Shown one piece after another: positions 12,911-19,864 of a stretch of 41,852 nucleotides of DNA (position 1 is its first letter; every line of letters starts with the position of its first letter). The notes under the pieces were generated by a model. It was given only the letters and a program-made list of their open reading frames with translations, was not told the origin of the DNA and did no database searches. This DNA is from a virus. The stretch covers positions 1 to 41,852 of the IMG/VR virus record IMGVR_UViG_3300022911_000009. The stretch is one strand, 5' to 3'. The position numbers were made by a program, and so were the translations under genes.

Positions 12911-13353
12911 TAGATGCACTCCAATTTGCTGCATTCTGGGCCGAAGCCCGAGGCGATCGAGGCCGGCACGGTCAGCTTGCGGTTACAGCGGCCGCAGCGT
13001 CCTTCGTGCCAGATTTCCAGACTGTCGCGCATGATGCCGGCCGAGACGCGACCCCAGGCGTAGGCGAAGGCCAGCGAGGCGGGAGCGCCCGGCCCGATGT
13101 CGCCCCGCTTGGGCACCCTGCGGCCGATCCACAGCTTGCCGGCGGCGTCCAGGCGGCCGAGGTAGCGGTAGTCGGCCTCATTGTCGGGGCCTGAGAGCAG
13201 ACCGATGAAATGGGTCTGGCGGTCTTCGGTGGCGCGGATCTGGTAGGTGAAGCGGGTGCCGGTTTTGGCCGACACCAGCGTGACGATGGCCTTGCCGCCG
13301 AGCATGTAGTCGCGGGCGGCCGCGGCGTCGGTGAACCTGTTGGCGGCGCTCAT
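12910..13353 (-). CDS. DUF6011-type zinc-binding protein
   Basis: The 147-residue protein ends with CGRCNRKLTVPASIASGFGP and the following E-C; the four cysteines (120, 123, 141, 146) make a zinc knuckle typical of DUF6011 proteins (C-x2-C-x-R-x-L-T-x-P-x-S-I-x-x-G-x-G-P-x-C). The N-terminal part (residues 1-110) is a mixed fold containing FTYQIRATEDRQTHFIGLLS and YRYLGRLD, common in phage and prophage relatives of this domain. It overlaps both neighbours (ATGA with the upstream gene, TAATG with the downstream gene). The biochemical role of the family is unknown. Confidence 0.8.
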   Translation of the reverse strand: MSAANRFTDAAAARDYMLGGKAIVTLVSAKTGTRFTYQIRATEDRQTHFIGLLSGPDNEADYRYLGRLDAAGKLWIGRRVPKRGDIGPGAPASLAFAYAWGRVSAGIMRDSLEIWHEGRCGRCNRKLTVPASIASGFGPECSKLECI

Positions 13354-13544
13354 TGGGCGGCCTCCAGATTGCGGACCAGGTCGGCGATCGCTGCCATTTC
13401 GGTGTCGCCGTAGCCCCAGATCAGGGCCTCGCCGTCTTCCGGTTGGTCGGGGTCGATGGCGGAGAACTTGCCGCCCGGCATGATGTTGAGGATGACGCTA
13501 TTGTCGCTGGCGGGGAAGTAGATGGTTCGGGGGTAGGTAGCCAC
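13350..13544 (-). CDS. Hypothetical 64-residue protein
   Basis: The start is GTG at 13544-13542, with AAGGA eight bases upstream; the stop overlaps the next start (ATGA). The protein begins MATYPRTIYFPASDNSVILN and has an acidic middle and a helical end (AAIADLVRNLEAAQ). Its GTG start context, GTGGCTACC, is nearly the same as that of the gene at 2979. No family is recognised. Confidence 0.75.
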   Translation of the reverse strand: MATYPRTIYFPASDNSVILNIMPGGKFSAIDPDQPEDGEALIWGYGDTEMAAIADLVRNLEAAQ

Positions 13545-13555
13545 GGTGATGATCC

Positions 13556-13735
13556 TTACAGGTTGATGGTGGGGGTCTGGACGGAGATGGCGAAGCCCAT
13601 GGCCTTGATCTGCGCAATAACGTGGCGGGTCAGGGTGGTGGTGCCGGCGATGTTGGCGAAGGCCTTGGCCTTGTCGCAGACGGGGTAGATGGTCTCATTG
13701 CCGTAGACGTTCTTGATGCGGACGGTGATGGTCAT
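13556..13735 (-). CDS. Hypothetical 59-residue protein, first gene of the leftward set
   Basis: An ATG at 13735-13733 with GGAG about eight bases upstream opens 59 codons. The start is MTITVRIKNVYGNETIYPVC, followed by DKAKAFANIAGTTTLTRHV and a C-terminal strand with ISVQTPTINL. The pattern strand, helix, strand with Y-G-N-E-x-I-Y-P is compact and well formed. It lies 11 bases upstream of the next gene and about 35 bases downstream of a good leftward promoter. Function unknown. It is short and easily overlooked. Confidence 0.75.
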   Translation of the reverse strand: MTITVRIKNVYGNETIYPVCDKAKAFANIAGTTTLTRHVIAQIKAMGFAISVQTPTINL

Positions 13736-13769
13736 GGTGGGCTCCGGGGTGGTGTGCTTCAGTGAATGG

Positions 13770-13798
13770 GTTGTAGTCCATCAAAAAAGCATTGTCCA
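13770..13798 (-). promoter_or_regulatory. Leftward sigma70-type promoter
   Basis: On the minus strand TGGACA (13798-13793) is followed after 17 bases by TACAAC (13775-13770), a close match to the -35 and -10 consensus. The start site would be near 13763, about 28 bases before the ATG at 13735. It would drive the four genes 13735 to 12554. Confidence 0.6.
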
Positions 13799-13820
13799 GA
13801 CATTTCTTCTGGGCAGACAT
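13797..13820. promoter_or_regulatory. CAGACAT direct repeats, candidate operator between divergent promoters
   Basis: CAGACAT occurs at 13797-13803 and again at 13814-13820. The first copy overlaps the -35 of the leftward promoter, and the second ends one base before the -35 of the rightward promoter. The 17-bp phase suggests two protein sites that could control both promoters; the HTH protein at 14041 is a candidate binder. Confidence 0.45.
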
Positions 13821-13821
13821 A

Positions 13822-13850
13822 TTGACAGGTTGGAAAATCAAAACTAGGGT
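13822..13850 (+). promoter_or_regulatory. Rightward sigma70-type promoter
   Basis: A perfect TTGACA (13822-13827) is followed after 17 bases by TAGGGT (13845-13850), which keeps the key T, A and final T of the -10 box. It lies 31 bases before the ATG at 13881 and would drive the 52-residue protein and the HTH gene, and the late genes if the terminator at 14292-14347 is passed. Confidence 0.6.
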
Positions 13851-13880
13851 TCGCTGGTCATCACACCAACGGAGCCAACC

Positions 13881-14039
13881 ATGACAAAGCTATTGAACGC
13901 CTACCGCGCCTCCCCGACCCTCGCCAACGCCAAGAAGGTGGTGGCCTACGGCCGCAAGCACTCCTTCGTGCTCTGCTTCATGAACGCCGACGATATCGCC
14001 ACCCTGGCCAAGGCCGACAACCAGACCAGGGAGGCCTGA
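13881..14039 (+). CDS. Hypothetical 52-residue basic protein
   Basis: The ATG at 13881 is preceded by GGAG (13871-13874). The protein starts MTKLLNAYRASPTLANAKKV, continues with VAYGRKHSFVLCFMN, and ends with an acidic helix (ADDIATLAKADNQTREA). It is short, with a basic N-terminal half. The next gene follows after one base, so the two form a mini-operon behind the rightward promoter. The 5' leader contains TCATCACACC, shared with other phage gene leaders. No family is recognised. Confidence 0.7.
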   Translation: MTKLLNAYRASPTLANAKKVVAYGRKHSFVLCFMNADDIATLAKADNQTREA

Positions 14040-14040
14040 G

Positions 14041-14274
14041 ATGGACTGGCAATTTATGCGGTCGATGACCGCCAACGAGTTTCGGCAGGCGATCGCCCTC
14101 CTGGGGATGAGCCAGGCCGCGGCGTCGCGCTACCTCGGTCTGTCTGAGCGCCAGGTGGCGCGCATGGTGCACGCGGAGGCGGACGTCCCCGTCCCCGTCG
14201 CACTGCTGCTCAACAGCCTGCTGGCCCACAAGGAGCGGCCTGACGTGCCCTCCTGGGTGCCGGGCGCTTACTGA
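14041..14274 (+). CDS. HTH (XRE/Cro-like) regulator
   Basis: The 77-residue protein contains MTANEFRQAIALLGMSQAAA followed by SRYLGLSERQVARM, a textbook helix-turn-helix. M-S-Q-A-A-A-S-R-Y-L-G-L forms the first helix and turn, and S-E-R-Q-V-A-R-M the recognition helix (about residues 22-42). A C-terminal hydrophobic helix (VPVALLLNSLLAHK) could dimerise. The gene lies in the two-gene unit behind the rightward promoter and directly before a strong terminator. It may repress the divergent promoter pair through the CAGACAT repeats, or act as a late-gene regulator. Confidence 0.8.
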   Translation: MDWQFMRSMTANEFRQAIALLGMSQAAASRYLGLSERQVARMVHAEADVPVPVALLLNSLLAHKERPDVPSWVPGAY

Positions 14275-14291
14275 AATCATTGAACCGGCCG

Positions 14292-14347
14292 AAAAGGGCG
14301 CGTAGGGTTCCAAATCAGGGCCTTACGCGCCCTTTTTGCGTTCGGGG
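14292..14347 (+). terminator. Strong intrinsic terminator just before the late operon
   Basis: AAAAGGGCGCGTA (14292-14304) pairs perfectly with TACGCGCCCTTTT (14334-14346), and the run of five T ends at 14347. The next gene begins at 14353, leaving no room for a promoter after the terminator. It closes the HTH mini-operon and may be a control point for entry into the late genes. Confidence 0.9.
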
Positions 14348-14352
14348 CAGCC

Positions 14353-14547
14353 ATGGCGAACATGAAAACGGTGGCGTTGATCGACGCCGAGGCCAGGCGG
14401 CTGTCCCAGGAAATGGGCGACCGGCTGGCCGAGCGTATGCAGAACATCCTGTTTGAGCTCACCCGCGACATCGCCATGCTGCGCCGGCGCGTCGACAAAT
14501 TAGAGGAGGGGGTGGTAACCCCGCCAAGTGACGAAACCAAAACGTAA
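14353..14547 (+). CDS. Small coiled-coil protein, first late gene
   Basis: The 64-residue protein is almost all helix: IDAEARRLSQEMGDRLAERM and LTRDIAMLRRRVDKLEE give heptad-spaced hydrophobics, so it should form a coiled coil. The Shine-Dalgarno is weak (GGGG). It starts six bases after a terminator T-run and overlaps the small terminase frame by 20 bases. Its place before the terminase genes suggests a role linked to packaging, but no family is recognised. Confidence 0.7.
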   Translation: MANMKTVALIDAEARRLSQEMGDRLAERMQNILFELTRDIAMLRRRVDKLEEGVVTPPSDETKT

Positions 14548-14767
14548 AACACCTATTGATCTCAAGTCATTGGCGCGCGGCTACACCGAGACCGCGGTCA
14601 AGACCCTGGGCGGCATTTCTCAGACCGGCGAGAGTGAGGCGGCGCGCGTCGCGGCCTCGATCGCGCTGCTGGATCGTGGCTGGGGCAAGCCTAACCAGGA
14701 CAATACGCACCTCGTCACCGGCGAGGTGCGCGTCATCCTGCGCAAGATGCTCGAGGATGAGGAATGA
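14528..14767 (+). CDS. Putative small terminase subunit
   Basis: The 79-residue frame starts at GTG 14528 and overlaps the large terminase start by four bases. It contains IDLKSLARGYTETAVKTLGG, a helical DNA-binding-like segment, then ARVAASIALLDRGWGKPNQD, and a basic end. I-D-L-x-x-L-A-R-x-x-T followed by LLDRGWGKP is found in small proteins immediately upstream of phage large terminases. Canonical small terminases are longer (about 130-180 residues), so it might be a minimal TerS or an accessory. It should recognise phage DNA and hand it to the large subunit. Confidence 0.65.
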   Translation: MTKPKRKTPIDLKSLARGYTETAVKTLGGISQTGESEAARVAASIALLDRGWGKPNQDNTHLVTGEVRVILRKMLEDEE

Positions 14768-16146
14768 ACAACACGCTCGCCACCATCCGTCTACCGCACA
14801 CGGGGTGGCGACCGCGACCGCACCAGAAGAAGCTATGGCGATACTTGATGACCGGTGGCAAACGCGCAGTGGCGATCTGGCACCGCCGCGCCGGCAAGGA
14901 CGAGATCTGTCTGCACGCCACCGCAGTGGCGATGATGGAACGGCCCGGCAACTACTGGCATTGCCTGCCCGAGTTCACCATGGGCCGCAAAGCTATATGG
15001 GACAGCGTCAACGCGCACACAGGACGGAGACGGATCGATGAGGCTTTCCCGCACGAGATGCGATCTAGTACCCGAGACCAAGACATGCAGATCCGTCTCC
15101 ACAACGGATCAACCTGGAACGTCGTTGGTAGTGACGCCGTCACAAGCGGTTCAGGTATCGGGTCGTCGACTGCGGGTATCATCTTCTCCGAATATGCCCT
15201 CGCGAACCCGAGCGCCTGGGCCTACTACCGACCAATCCTCGAGGAAAACAATGGGTGGGCGGCGTTCATCTCTACTCCCCGAGGACGCAATCATTTACTT
15301 TCACTATACCAGCACGCCCAGCGAACCCCTGGATGGTTCGCAGAGCTCCTCCCCGCAACAGAAACTGCTGCCCTCTCCGATGAAGCTCTTGCCGAAACCC
15401 GAGCGGAGCTAGTCTCGCTTTATGGTGAGGATCAAGGCCGCGCGCTCTATGAGCAGGACATGCTCTGTAGCTTCAACGCCTCCGTCCTGGGGGCGTTCTA
15501 TGCGCTGGAGATGGCGACGGTGCGGGCCGAGGAGCGCATCCTCGACTTTGAGCCGCCGCCGGGTAGGCCGATCGACTACGCCTGGGACATCGGCGTGCGT
15601 GACGACACCGCGGTGTGGGCCTTCGTCGCGGTCGGTGCCCAGATCCTGATACTGGACATCATCGTCATGAACGGCGTCGGCGTCGAGATGATCCGCGACG
15701 AGCTGTTCGCGCGCGAGCAGCAACGCGGCTGGAAGCACGGCACCGACTACGTCCCGCACGATGCCAAGGTGCTGGAGTGGGGTGCCGGCAGGACGCGCGT
15801 CGAGACCATGCAAATCCTCGGGCTCAAGCCGATGCTGGTGCCGCAGGCGGGCTTGCTCGACGGCATCAATGCCGCGAGGCGCACGCTGCCGCTGTGCGTC
15901 TTCCACACCCGCACCGAGGAGCTCGGCATTGCCGCACTGGAGGAATACCGTCGCGAGTGGGACGACGACAAGAAGACCTTCAAGGCATCGCCGCTGCACA
16001 ATTGGGCCGCGCACCCGGCCGATGCGTTTCGGTACCTGGCTCAAGGTTATCGCCCGGCTCCGCGCCTCGTGGCGGCGACGCCGCGCCAGGAGGGCTGGCG
16101 CATCCCGCCGCCGGCGGAGCGGCGCAGAGGAAGCATCCGGCTATGA
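14764..16146 (+). CDS. Large terminase subunit (ATPase-nuclease)
   Basis: The 460-residue protein has an N-terminal ATPase with Walker A WHRRAGKDE (Lys45) and Walker B GIIFSEYA (acidic Glu near 143), followed by FISTPRG as the coupling motif. The C-terminal RNase H-like nuclease has YAWDIGVRDDT (Asp near 275) and a final HPADAFRYLA (Asp near 420). It packages DNA into the prohead and cuts the concatemer. Bases about 15040-15440 use codons such as CGA, ACA and TCT that are rarer in the flanking parts, which hints at an exchanged segment. The stop overlaps the next small gene (ATGA). Confidence 0.95.
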   Translation: MNNTLATIRLPHTGWRPRPHQKKLWRYLMTGGKRAVAIWHRRAGKDEICLHATAVAMMERPGNYWHCLPEFTMGRKAIWDSVNAHTGRRRIDEAFPHEMRSSTRDQDMQIRLHNGSTWNVVGSDAVTSGSGIGSSTAGIIFSEYALANPSAWAYYRPILEENNGWAAFISTPRGRNHLLSLYQHAQRTPGWFAELLPATETAALSDEALAETRAELVSLYGEDQGRALYEQDMLCSFNASVLGAFYALEMATVRAEERILDFEPPPGRPIDYAWDIGVRDDTAVWAFVAVGAQILILDIIVMNGVGVEMIRDELFAREQQRGWKHGTDYVPHDAKVLEWGAGRTRVETMQILGLKPMLVPQAGLLDGINAARRTLPLCVFHTRTEELGIAALEEYRREWDDDKKTFKASPLHNWAAHPADAFRYLAQGYRPAPRLVAATPRQEGWRIPPPAERRRGSIRL

Positions 16147-16295
16147 GAGGGTCTGATCTCAACCATCTGCCGCTGTCGTTCGTGCTGGGCTGGCCCGCGT
16201 TGATACTGTGCGTCGTCGGGTTGTCGGCGATCGCCATAGCGATCGGGGTCGGCGCGTGGTGGGTGATCTCGCACCTACAATGGGTGACGCCATGA
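16143..16295 (+). CDS. 50-residue single-pass membrane protein, candidate holin
   Basis: The ATG overlaps the terminase stop (TATGAG) and the stop overlaps the next ATG (ATGA). The protein has a short polar start (MRGSDLNHLPL), then a long hydrophobic stretch at residues about 13-43 (WPALILCVVGLSAIAIAI and GVGAWWVI), and a short polar end. That length would allow one membrane helix, or two tight ones. Small late membrane proteins of this kind may be holins. The location between terminase and portal is unusual, and homology is not established. Confidence 0.6.
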   Translation: MRGSDLNHLPLSFVLGWPALILCVVGLSAIAIAIGVGAWWVISHLQWVTP

Positions 16296-16390
16296 AGCAA
16301 CCGATGGATGACGGCCGCGGCATCAAGATTGCGATCGGCGTCGGTATCGCAGCGGTCATCCTCCTGGTGATAGGGGCGTTCTATGTCTGA
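16292..16390 (+). CDS. 32-residue membrane peptide, candidate lysis or virion-assembly peptide
   Basis: The ATG at 16292 overlaps the upstream stop and the frame ends eight bases inside the portal gene. The product is MKQPMDDGRGIKIAIG, then VGIAAVILLVIGAFYV: an acidic/basic head followed by one membrane helix with a G-x-x-x-G spacing. It is only 32 residues, but it is locked between two coding neighbours by overlaps. It may work with the 50-residue membrane protein just upstream. Confidence 0.5.
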   Translation: MKQPMDDGRGIKIAIGVGIAAVILLVIGAFYV

Positions 16391-18665
16391 CAAGCCGCGC
16401 GACGAAGACACCAGGCACGACGACCTCGAATACAACCCGCAGCTCGAGCCCAAGAAGGCGCAGGCCTGGATCAACCTGTTGCAGGAGAGCGAGGACAATT
16501 TCGAGGATTGGAACGACCACTGCGACAGGATCGATCGGCAATACGCCTCCCTGGCGCGGCTGTCGCAGATGGCGCGCGACAAAGAGTTTCAAATGTTCTG
16601 GGCCAATTGCGAGGTCTTGAAACCATCAATCTATGCCAAGGCACCGGTCCCGGTGGTGGTGCCCAAGTTCAAGGACCGCCGGCCGGTGCCGCAGCAGGCC
16701 AGCGAGATCATGGAACGCTGCACCAACGTCGCGTTCGATCTCACTCGCATCAATGACCTGATGCTGCTGGTGCGCGACGACGTCAGCATGAACAGTCGCG
16801 GCGTGGCCTGGTGCCGCTACGAGAGCGGCAAGGGCAACCGCAGCTACGATCACGAGAAGGTCTGCATCGACTTCAAGGGCCGCCGCGATTTCCTGCACTC
16901 GATCTCACGCAACTGGCGCGAGGTGACCTGGGTGGCCGGTGCCAGCTACCTGACGCGCGGCGAGGCCCGCAAGCGGTTCTACAAGCACTCCGGCGACGCC
17001 TACCAGCAGGCCGAGTACAAGGTCGACAAGGACGCCAAAGAGATCGGCGGCGCTGATAACCGCGAGCGCGCCAAGTTCTGGGAGATCTGGGACAAGGCCA
17101 ACCGGCGCGTGGTGTGGGTCGCGGTCGGCTGCGAGGACATCCTCGACGAGGACGAGCCGCACCTCGAGCTCCAGAACTTCTTTCCCTGCCCGAAGCCGGC
17201 CTACGGCACGGTGCAACGCGGTTCCCTGGTGCCGGTCCCCGACGTGTTGCAGTACAGCGACCAGCTCGAGGAGATCAACATGCTGACGGGGCGCATCCAC
17301 GCCCTCAGCGACTGCCTCGAGGCCAAGGGGTTCTACCCGGCCGGCGGCGGTGAGCTCGCCCAGGCGATCGAGACCGCGGTGACGACGCACACCACCGACC
17401 GCATGCTGATCCCTATCTCTAATTGGGCCGGCTTCGGTGGCTCCAAGGAGGTCATCATATGGCTGCCGATCGCCGAGATTGCGCAAACTATCACGGCGCT
17501 CGTTGCTCTGCGGAAACAGGTGATCGAGGATATCTACCAGATAATGGGCCTATCGGACATTATGCGTGGGGCAACAGATCCGAACGAGACGCTCGGTGCG
17601 CAGCAGTTAAAGACGCAATACGGCAGTACGCGGATCAGGGACAAGCAGCAAGAGATGGCGCGTTTGGCCCGCGACCTCGTCGAGATCACCTCCGAGATTA
17701 TCACCGAGAAGTTCGCCGACGACACCATCGTCGAGATGAGCCAGACGCAATTACCGACCAATGCCGACCAGAAGAAGAAGGCGCAGCAGATGCAGCAGCG
17801 CCTGATGCAGATGCAGCAGCAGATGCAGGCGCTGCCGCCGCCCGCGCCGGCGGAGCCGGGCCAGCCGACGCCGCCGGATCCCGGCGCGGAGCTGAAGAAG
17901 CAGATGCAGCAGCAGCTGACGGAGTTACAGAACCTGCCGCAGGAGCCGACGATCGACCAGGTGCTGACCTTCCTGAAGGATAACCGCGTCAAGTCATTCG
18001 TTCTCGACATCGAGACCGACAGCACCATCATGCCGGATGAGCAGCGCGAGAAGCAGCAGCGCACCGAGTTCGTCACGGCCCTGAGCGGCATGTTGCAGCA
18101 GATGGCGTCGATGGTGACGGCGGCACCGGAGTCGGCCAAGTTCTGCGGCGAGGTGCTGAAGTTCTCGCTGGCCCCGTACCGCGTCGGCCGCACCATGGAC
18201 GCCTCGATCGACGACATGATCGAGCAGGCCGAGGCCAAGGCCGGCCAGGCCAGGGGCGACGACCCGGCCACGGCCGCGGGCAAGATCGCGCTCCAGATCG
18301 AGCAGATGAAGCAGACGACGGCGAAGGCCAAGAACGACCAGGACGCCGCGCTGAAGCAGCAGGAGCTGTCGCAGAAGGATATCCACAAGCAGTGGGAGCT
18401 CCAGAACGAGCGGCTGATCAAGCAGGCCGAAATGCAGATGAAGGCGCGCGACGGTGAGGGTAAGGTGGCGATCCAGCAGCAGAAGGCTATGACCGATCGC
18501 GAGGCGCACCAGATGCACATCGTCGAGAAGACACAGGACATGGACCTGCAACGCCAGAAGGGGCAGCTGGCGATGCAGGCCCACGCCGCCAAGCAGAACG
18601 ACATGGCCAACCGCGCCAACGAACGACAAATGGCGTCACTCGCTAGACCAAGGGGAGCTAACTAA
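16383..18665 (+). CDS. Portal protein
   Basis: The 760-residue protein has the size and sequence style of podovirus portals. It has a helical clip/wing region with LARLSQMARDKEFQMFWANC, a stretch around residues 380-440 that reads RKQVIEDIYQIMGLSDIMRG followed by E-T-L-G-A-Q-Q-L-K, and a very Gln/Met/Pro-rich segment near residues 463-510. A long charged, Gln-rich coiled coil (about 630-750) follows, suited to a portal barrel. Twelve copies would form the DNA channel at one capsid vertex and bind the terminase. It lies between terminase and head genes. The conserved middle (17400-17650) is lower in GC than the flanks. I am confident of the class; the exact fold family is inferred. Confidence 0.9.
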   Translation: MSDKPRDEDTRHDDLEYNPQLEPKKAQAWINLLQESEDNFEDWNDHCDRIDRQYASLARLSQMARDKEFQMFWANCEVLKPSIYAKAPVPVVVPKFKDRRPVPQQASEIMERCTNVAFDLTRINDLMLLVRDDVSMNSRGVAWCRYESGKGNRSYDHEKVCIDFKGRRDFLHSISRNWREVTWVAGASYLTRGEARKRFYKHSGDAYQQAEYKVDKDAKEIGGADNRERAKFWEIWDKANRRVVWVAVGCEDILDEDEPHLELQNFFPCPKPAYGTVQRGSLVPVPDVLQYSDQLEEINMLTGRIHALSDCLEAKGFYPAGGGELAQAIETAVTTHTTDRMLIPISNWAGFGGSKEVIIWLPIAEIAQTITALVALRKQVIEDIYQIMGLSDIMRGATDPNETLGAQQLKTQYGSTRIRDKQQEMARLARDLVEITSEIITEKFADDTIVEMSQTQLPTNADQKKKAQQMQQRLMQMQQQMQALPPPAPAEPGQPTPPDPGAELKKQMQQQLTELQNLPQEPTIDQVLTFLKDNRVKSFVLDIETDSTIMPDEQREKQQRTEFVTALSGMLQQMASMVTAAPESAKFCGEVLKFSLAPYRVGRTMDASIDDMIEQAEAKAGQARGDDPATAAGKIALQIEQMKQTTAKAKNDQDAALKQQELSQKDIHKQWELQNERLIKQAEMQMKARDGEGKVAIQQQKAMTDREAHQMHIVEKTQDMDLQRQKGQLAMQAHAAKQNDMANRANERQMASLARPRGAN

Positions 18666-19037
18666 ATGGCAGTCACGCATCCAACGGCAGTACGCACGCT
18701 GATGGCCGACCTGGTGGTCGACCAACTCGACCTCGACACACCCGCCGGCACCGTCGTCTTCCAGACCTCGGGCGGCACCACGGTGGCGACGCTGACGCTG
18801 TCGAAGCCGGCCTTCGGTGCCGCGTCGAACGGCCAGGCCAGCGCCGCCACCATCACGGCGGATCCGTCCGCGGTCGGCGGCGTCACCACCAAGGCCGAAC
18901 TGCGGCGCGGCTCCGGGACGCCGATCGTGCTGTGCTCGGTCGGCACGTCGGGTGCCGACATCATCCTCAACAACACCACGATCACGGCGGGGCAGACGGT
19001 GGCGCTGACCTCGCTGACCTACACGGCACCAGCCTAA
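18666..19037 (+). CDS. Small structural protein, decoration-like
   Basis: The 123-residue protein is Ala/Thr/Gly-rich with repeated beta-strand pattern: GTVVFQTSGGTTVATLTLSK, AELRRGSGTPIVLCSVGTSG and IILNNTTITAGQTVALTSLT. The arrangement with D-I-I-L-N-x-T-x-I-x-A-G-Q is common to small phage structural proteins found near portal or capsid genes. It starts at the base after the portal stop, and its stop shares a base with the next ATG. A capsid-decoration or tail-attachment role is inferred. Confidence 0.7.
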   Translation: MAVTHPTAVRTLMADLVVDQLDLDTPAGTVVFQTSGGTTVATLTLSKPAFGAASNGQASAATITADPSAVGGVTTKAELRRGSGTPIVLCSVGTSGADIILNNTTITAGQTVALTSLTYTAPA

Positions 19038-19861
19038 TGGCGATCACCACAGCAGATGGCGTGATTGCCGGTGCGATCGCGGGCGGCGCACCCGTGTTTA
19101 TCAACAAGGGCGTGACAGGCAACCGGACAACTTCCCGCATCTACTCGACTTGGCAGGTGACGGGCGTTCCCGGCCCCGGCAATATGGACACCACGCTGAA
19201 CGGTGTCGTTCTCGATAGTTCATCGGCGCAGGTACCGGGGCAAATCCCGTTCCGGCACCCCGGTGGCGGCTCCAAGTGCTACCTGGGCCGGCTGGTGATG
19301 CAGAACGGGCTTGGCGGCGGGTTGATCCTTGCGGATCGTATCTGGCACAATGGTGGCCTTAGCCCCACCTCGATAGTCGCTCAGAACATCACAACACCAA
19401 CGTGGCCCGCGCGCGACGATCTCGGCGGCACCGATGGTGTCGGTGTCATGGTCGGCCTTGAGGTGTCGGCGACAACTGGCGCGGGCACACCGACGCTAAA
19501 TCTTGTCTACACCAGCAGCGATAATAACTCGTCGCGGAACGGGTTTGGTACGCTAGGGACATCGGCAACGACAGCCGCGCAGACCTTCTTTCCTATTGGT
19601 CTGGCGCAGGGTGACAGGGGCGTCAAATCCATCCAGAGTTTTCGACTGGGTTCAACGTGGACGTCTGGCACCATCAACCTTGTTGCGTACCGGGTGATTG
19701 CGATGCTGCCGTGCGGCAGCGCCTCGATCCCTGCGGAGATCAACGCACTGACGGGGGCAATGATCGAGCTACATCCCGGCACGGTGCCGTTCCTGCTGGA
19801 TTTGGCACCGGGCAACTCCACCACGACGATGTTTGGGTGTCTCAACTATCTACATGGGTGA
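19037..19861 (+). CDS. Structural protein, tandem paralog 1
   Basis: I place the start at ATG 19037, which overlaps the previous stop by one base, giving 274 residues. Features are GGLILADRIWHNGG near residue 95, WPARDDLGG, TLNLVYTSSD, and the end motif HPGTVPFLLDLAPG with LNYLHG. The same order of blocks (L-I-A-D-R-I-W-H-N-G-G, P-A-R-D-D, L-x-Y-T-x-S-D, G-x-K-S-I-x-S, P-G-T-V-P-F-L-L) occurs in the next gene, so the two are paralogs. Related proteins are common in phages of Rhizobiales and are presumed virion components. The function is unknown. Confidence 0.75.
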   Translation: MAITTADGVIAGAIAGGAPVFINKGVTGNRTTSRIYSTWQVTGVPGPGNMDTTLNGVVLDSSSAQVPGQIPFRHPGGGSKCYLGRLVMQNGLGGGLILADRIWHNGGLSPTSIVAQNITTPTWPARDDLGGTDGVGVMVGLEVSATTGAGTPTLNLVYTSSDNNSSRNGFGTLGTSATTAAQTFFPIGLAQGDRGVKSIQSFRLGSTWTSGTINLVAYRVIAMLPCGSASIPAEINALTGAMIELHPGTVPFLLDLAPGNSTTTMFGCLNYLHG

Positions 19862-19864
19862 GCG

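Noticed and set aside
17534-18619. Cysteine/serine-rich minus-strand frame of 361 codons
   Set aside because: The composition comes from the antisense of the Gln/Lys-rich portal C-terminus; no conserved features.
18932-19036. Upstream extension of structural paralog 1
   Set aside because: The extension lies within the previous gene in another frame and has a His/Gly-rich shadow composition.
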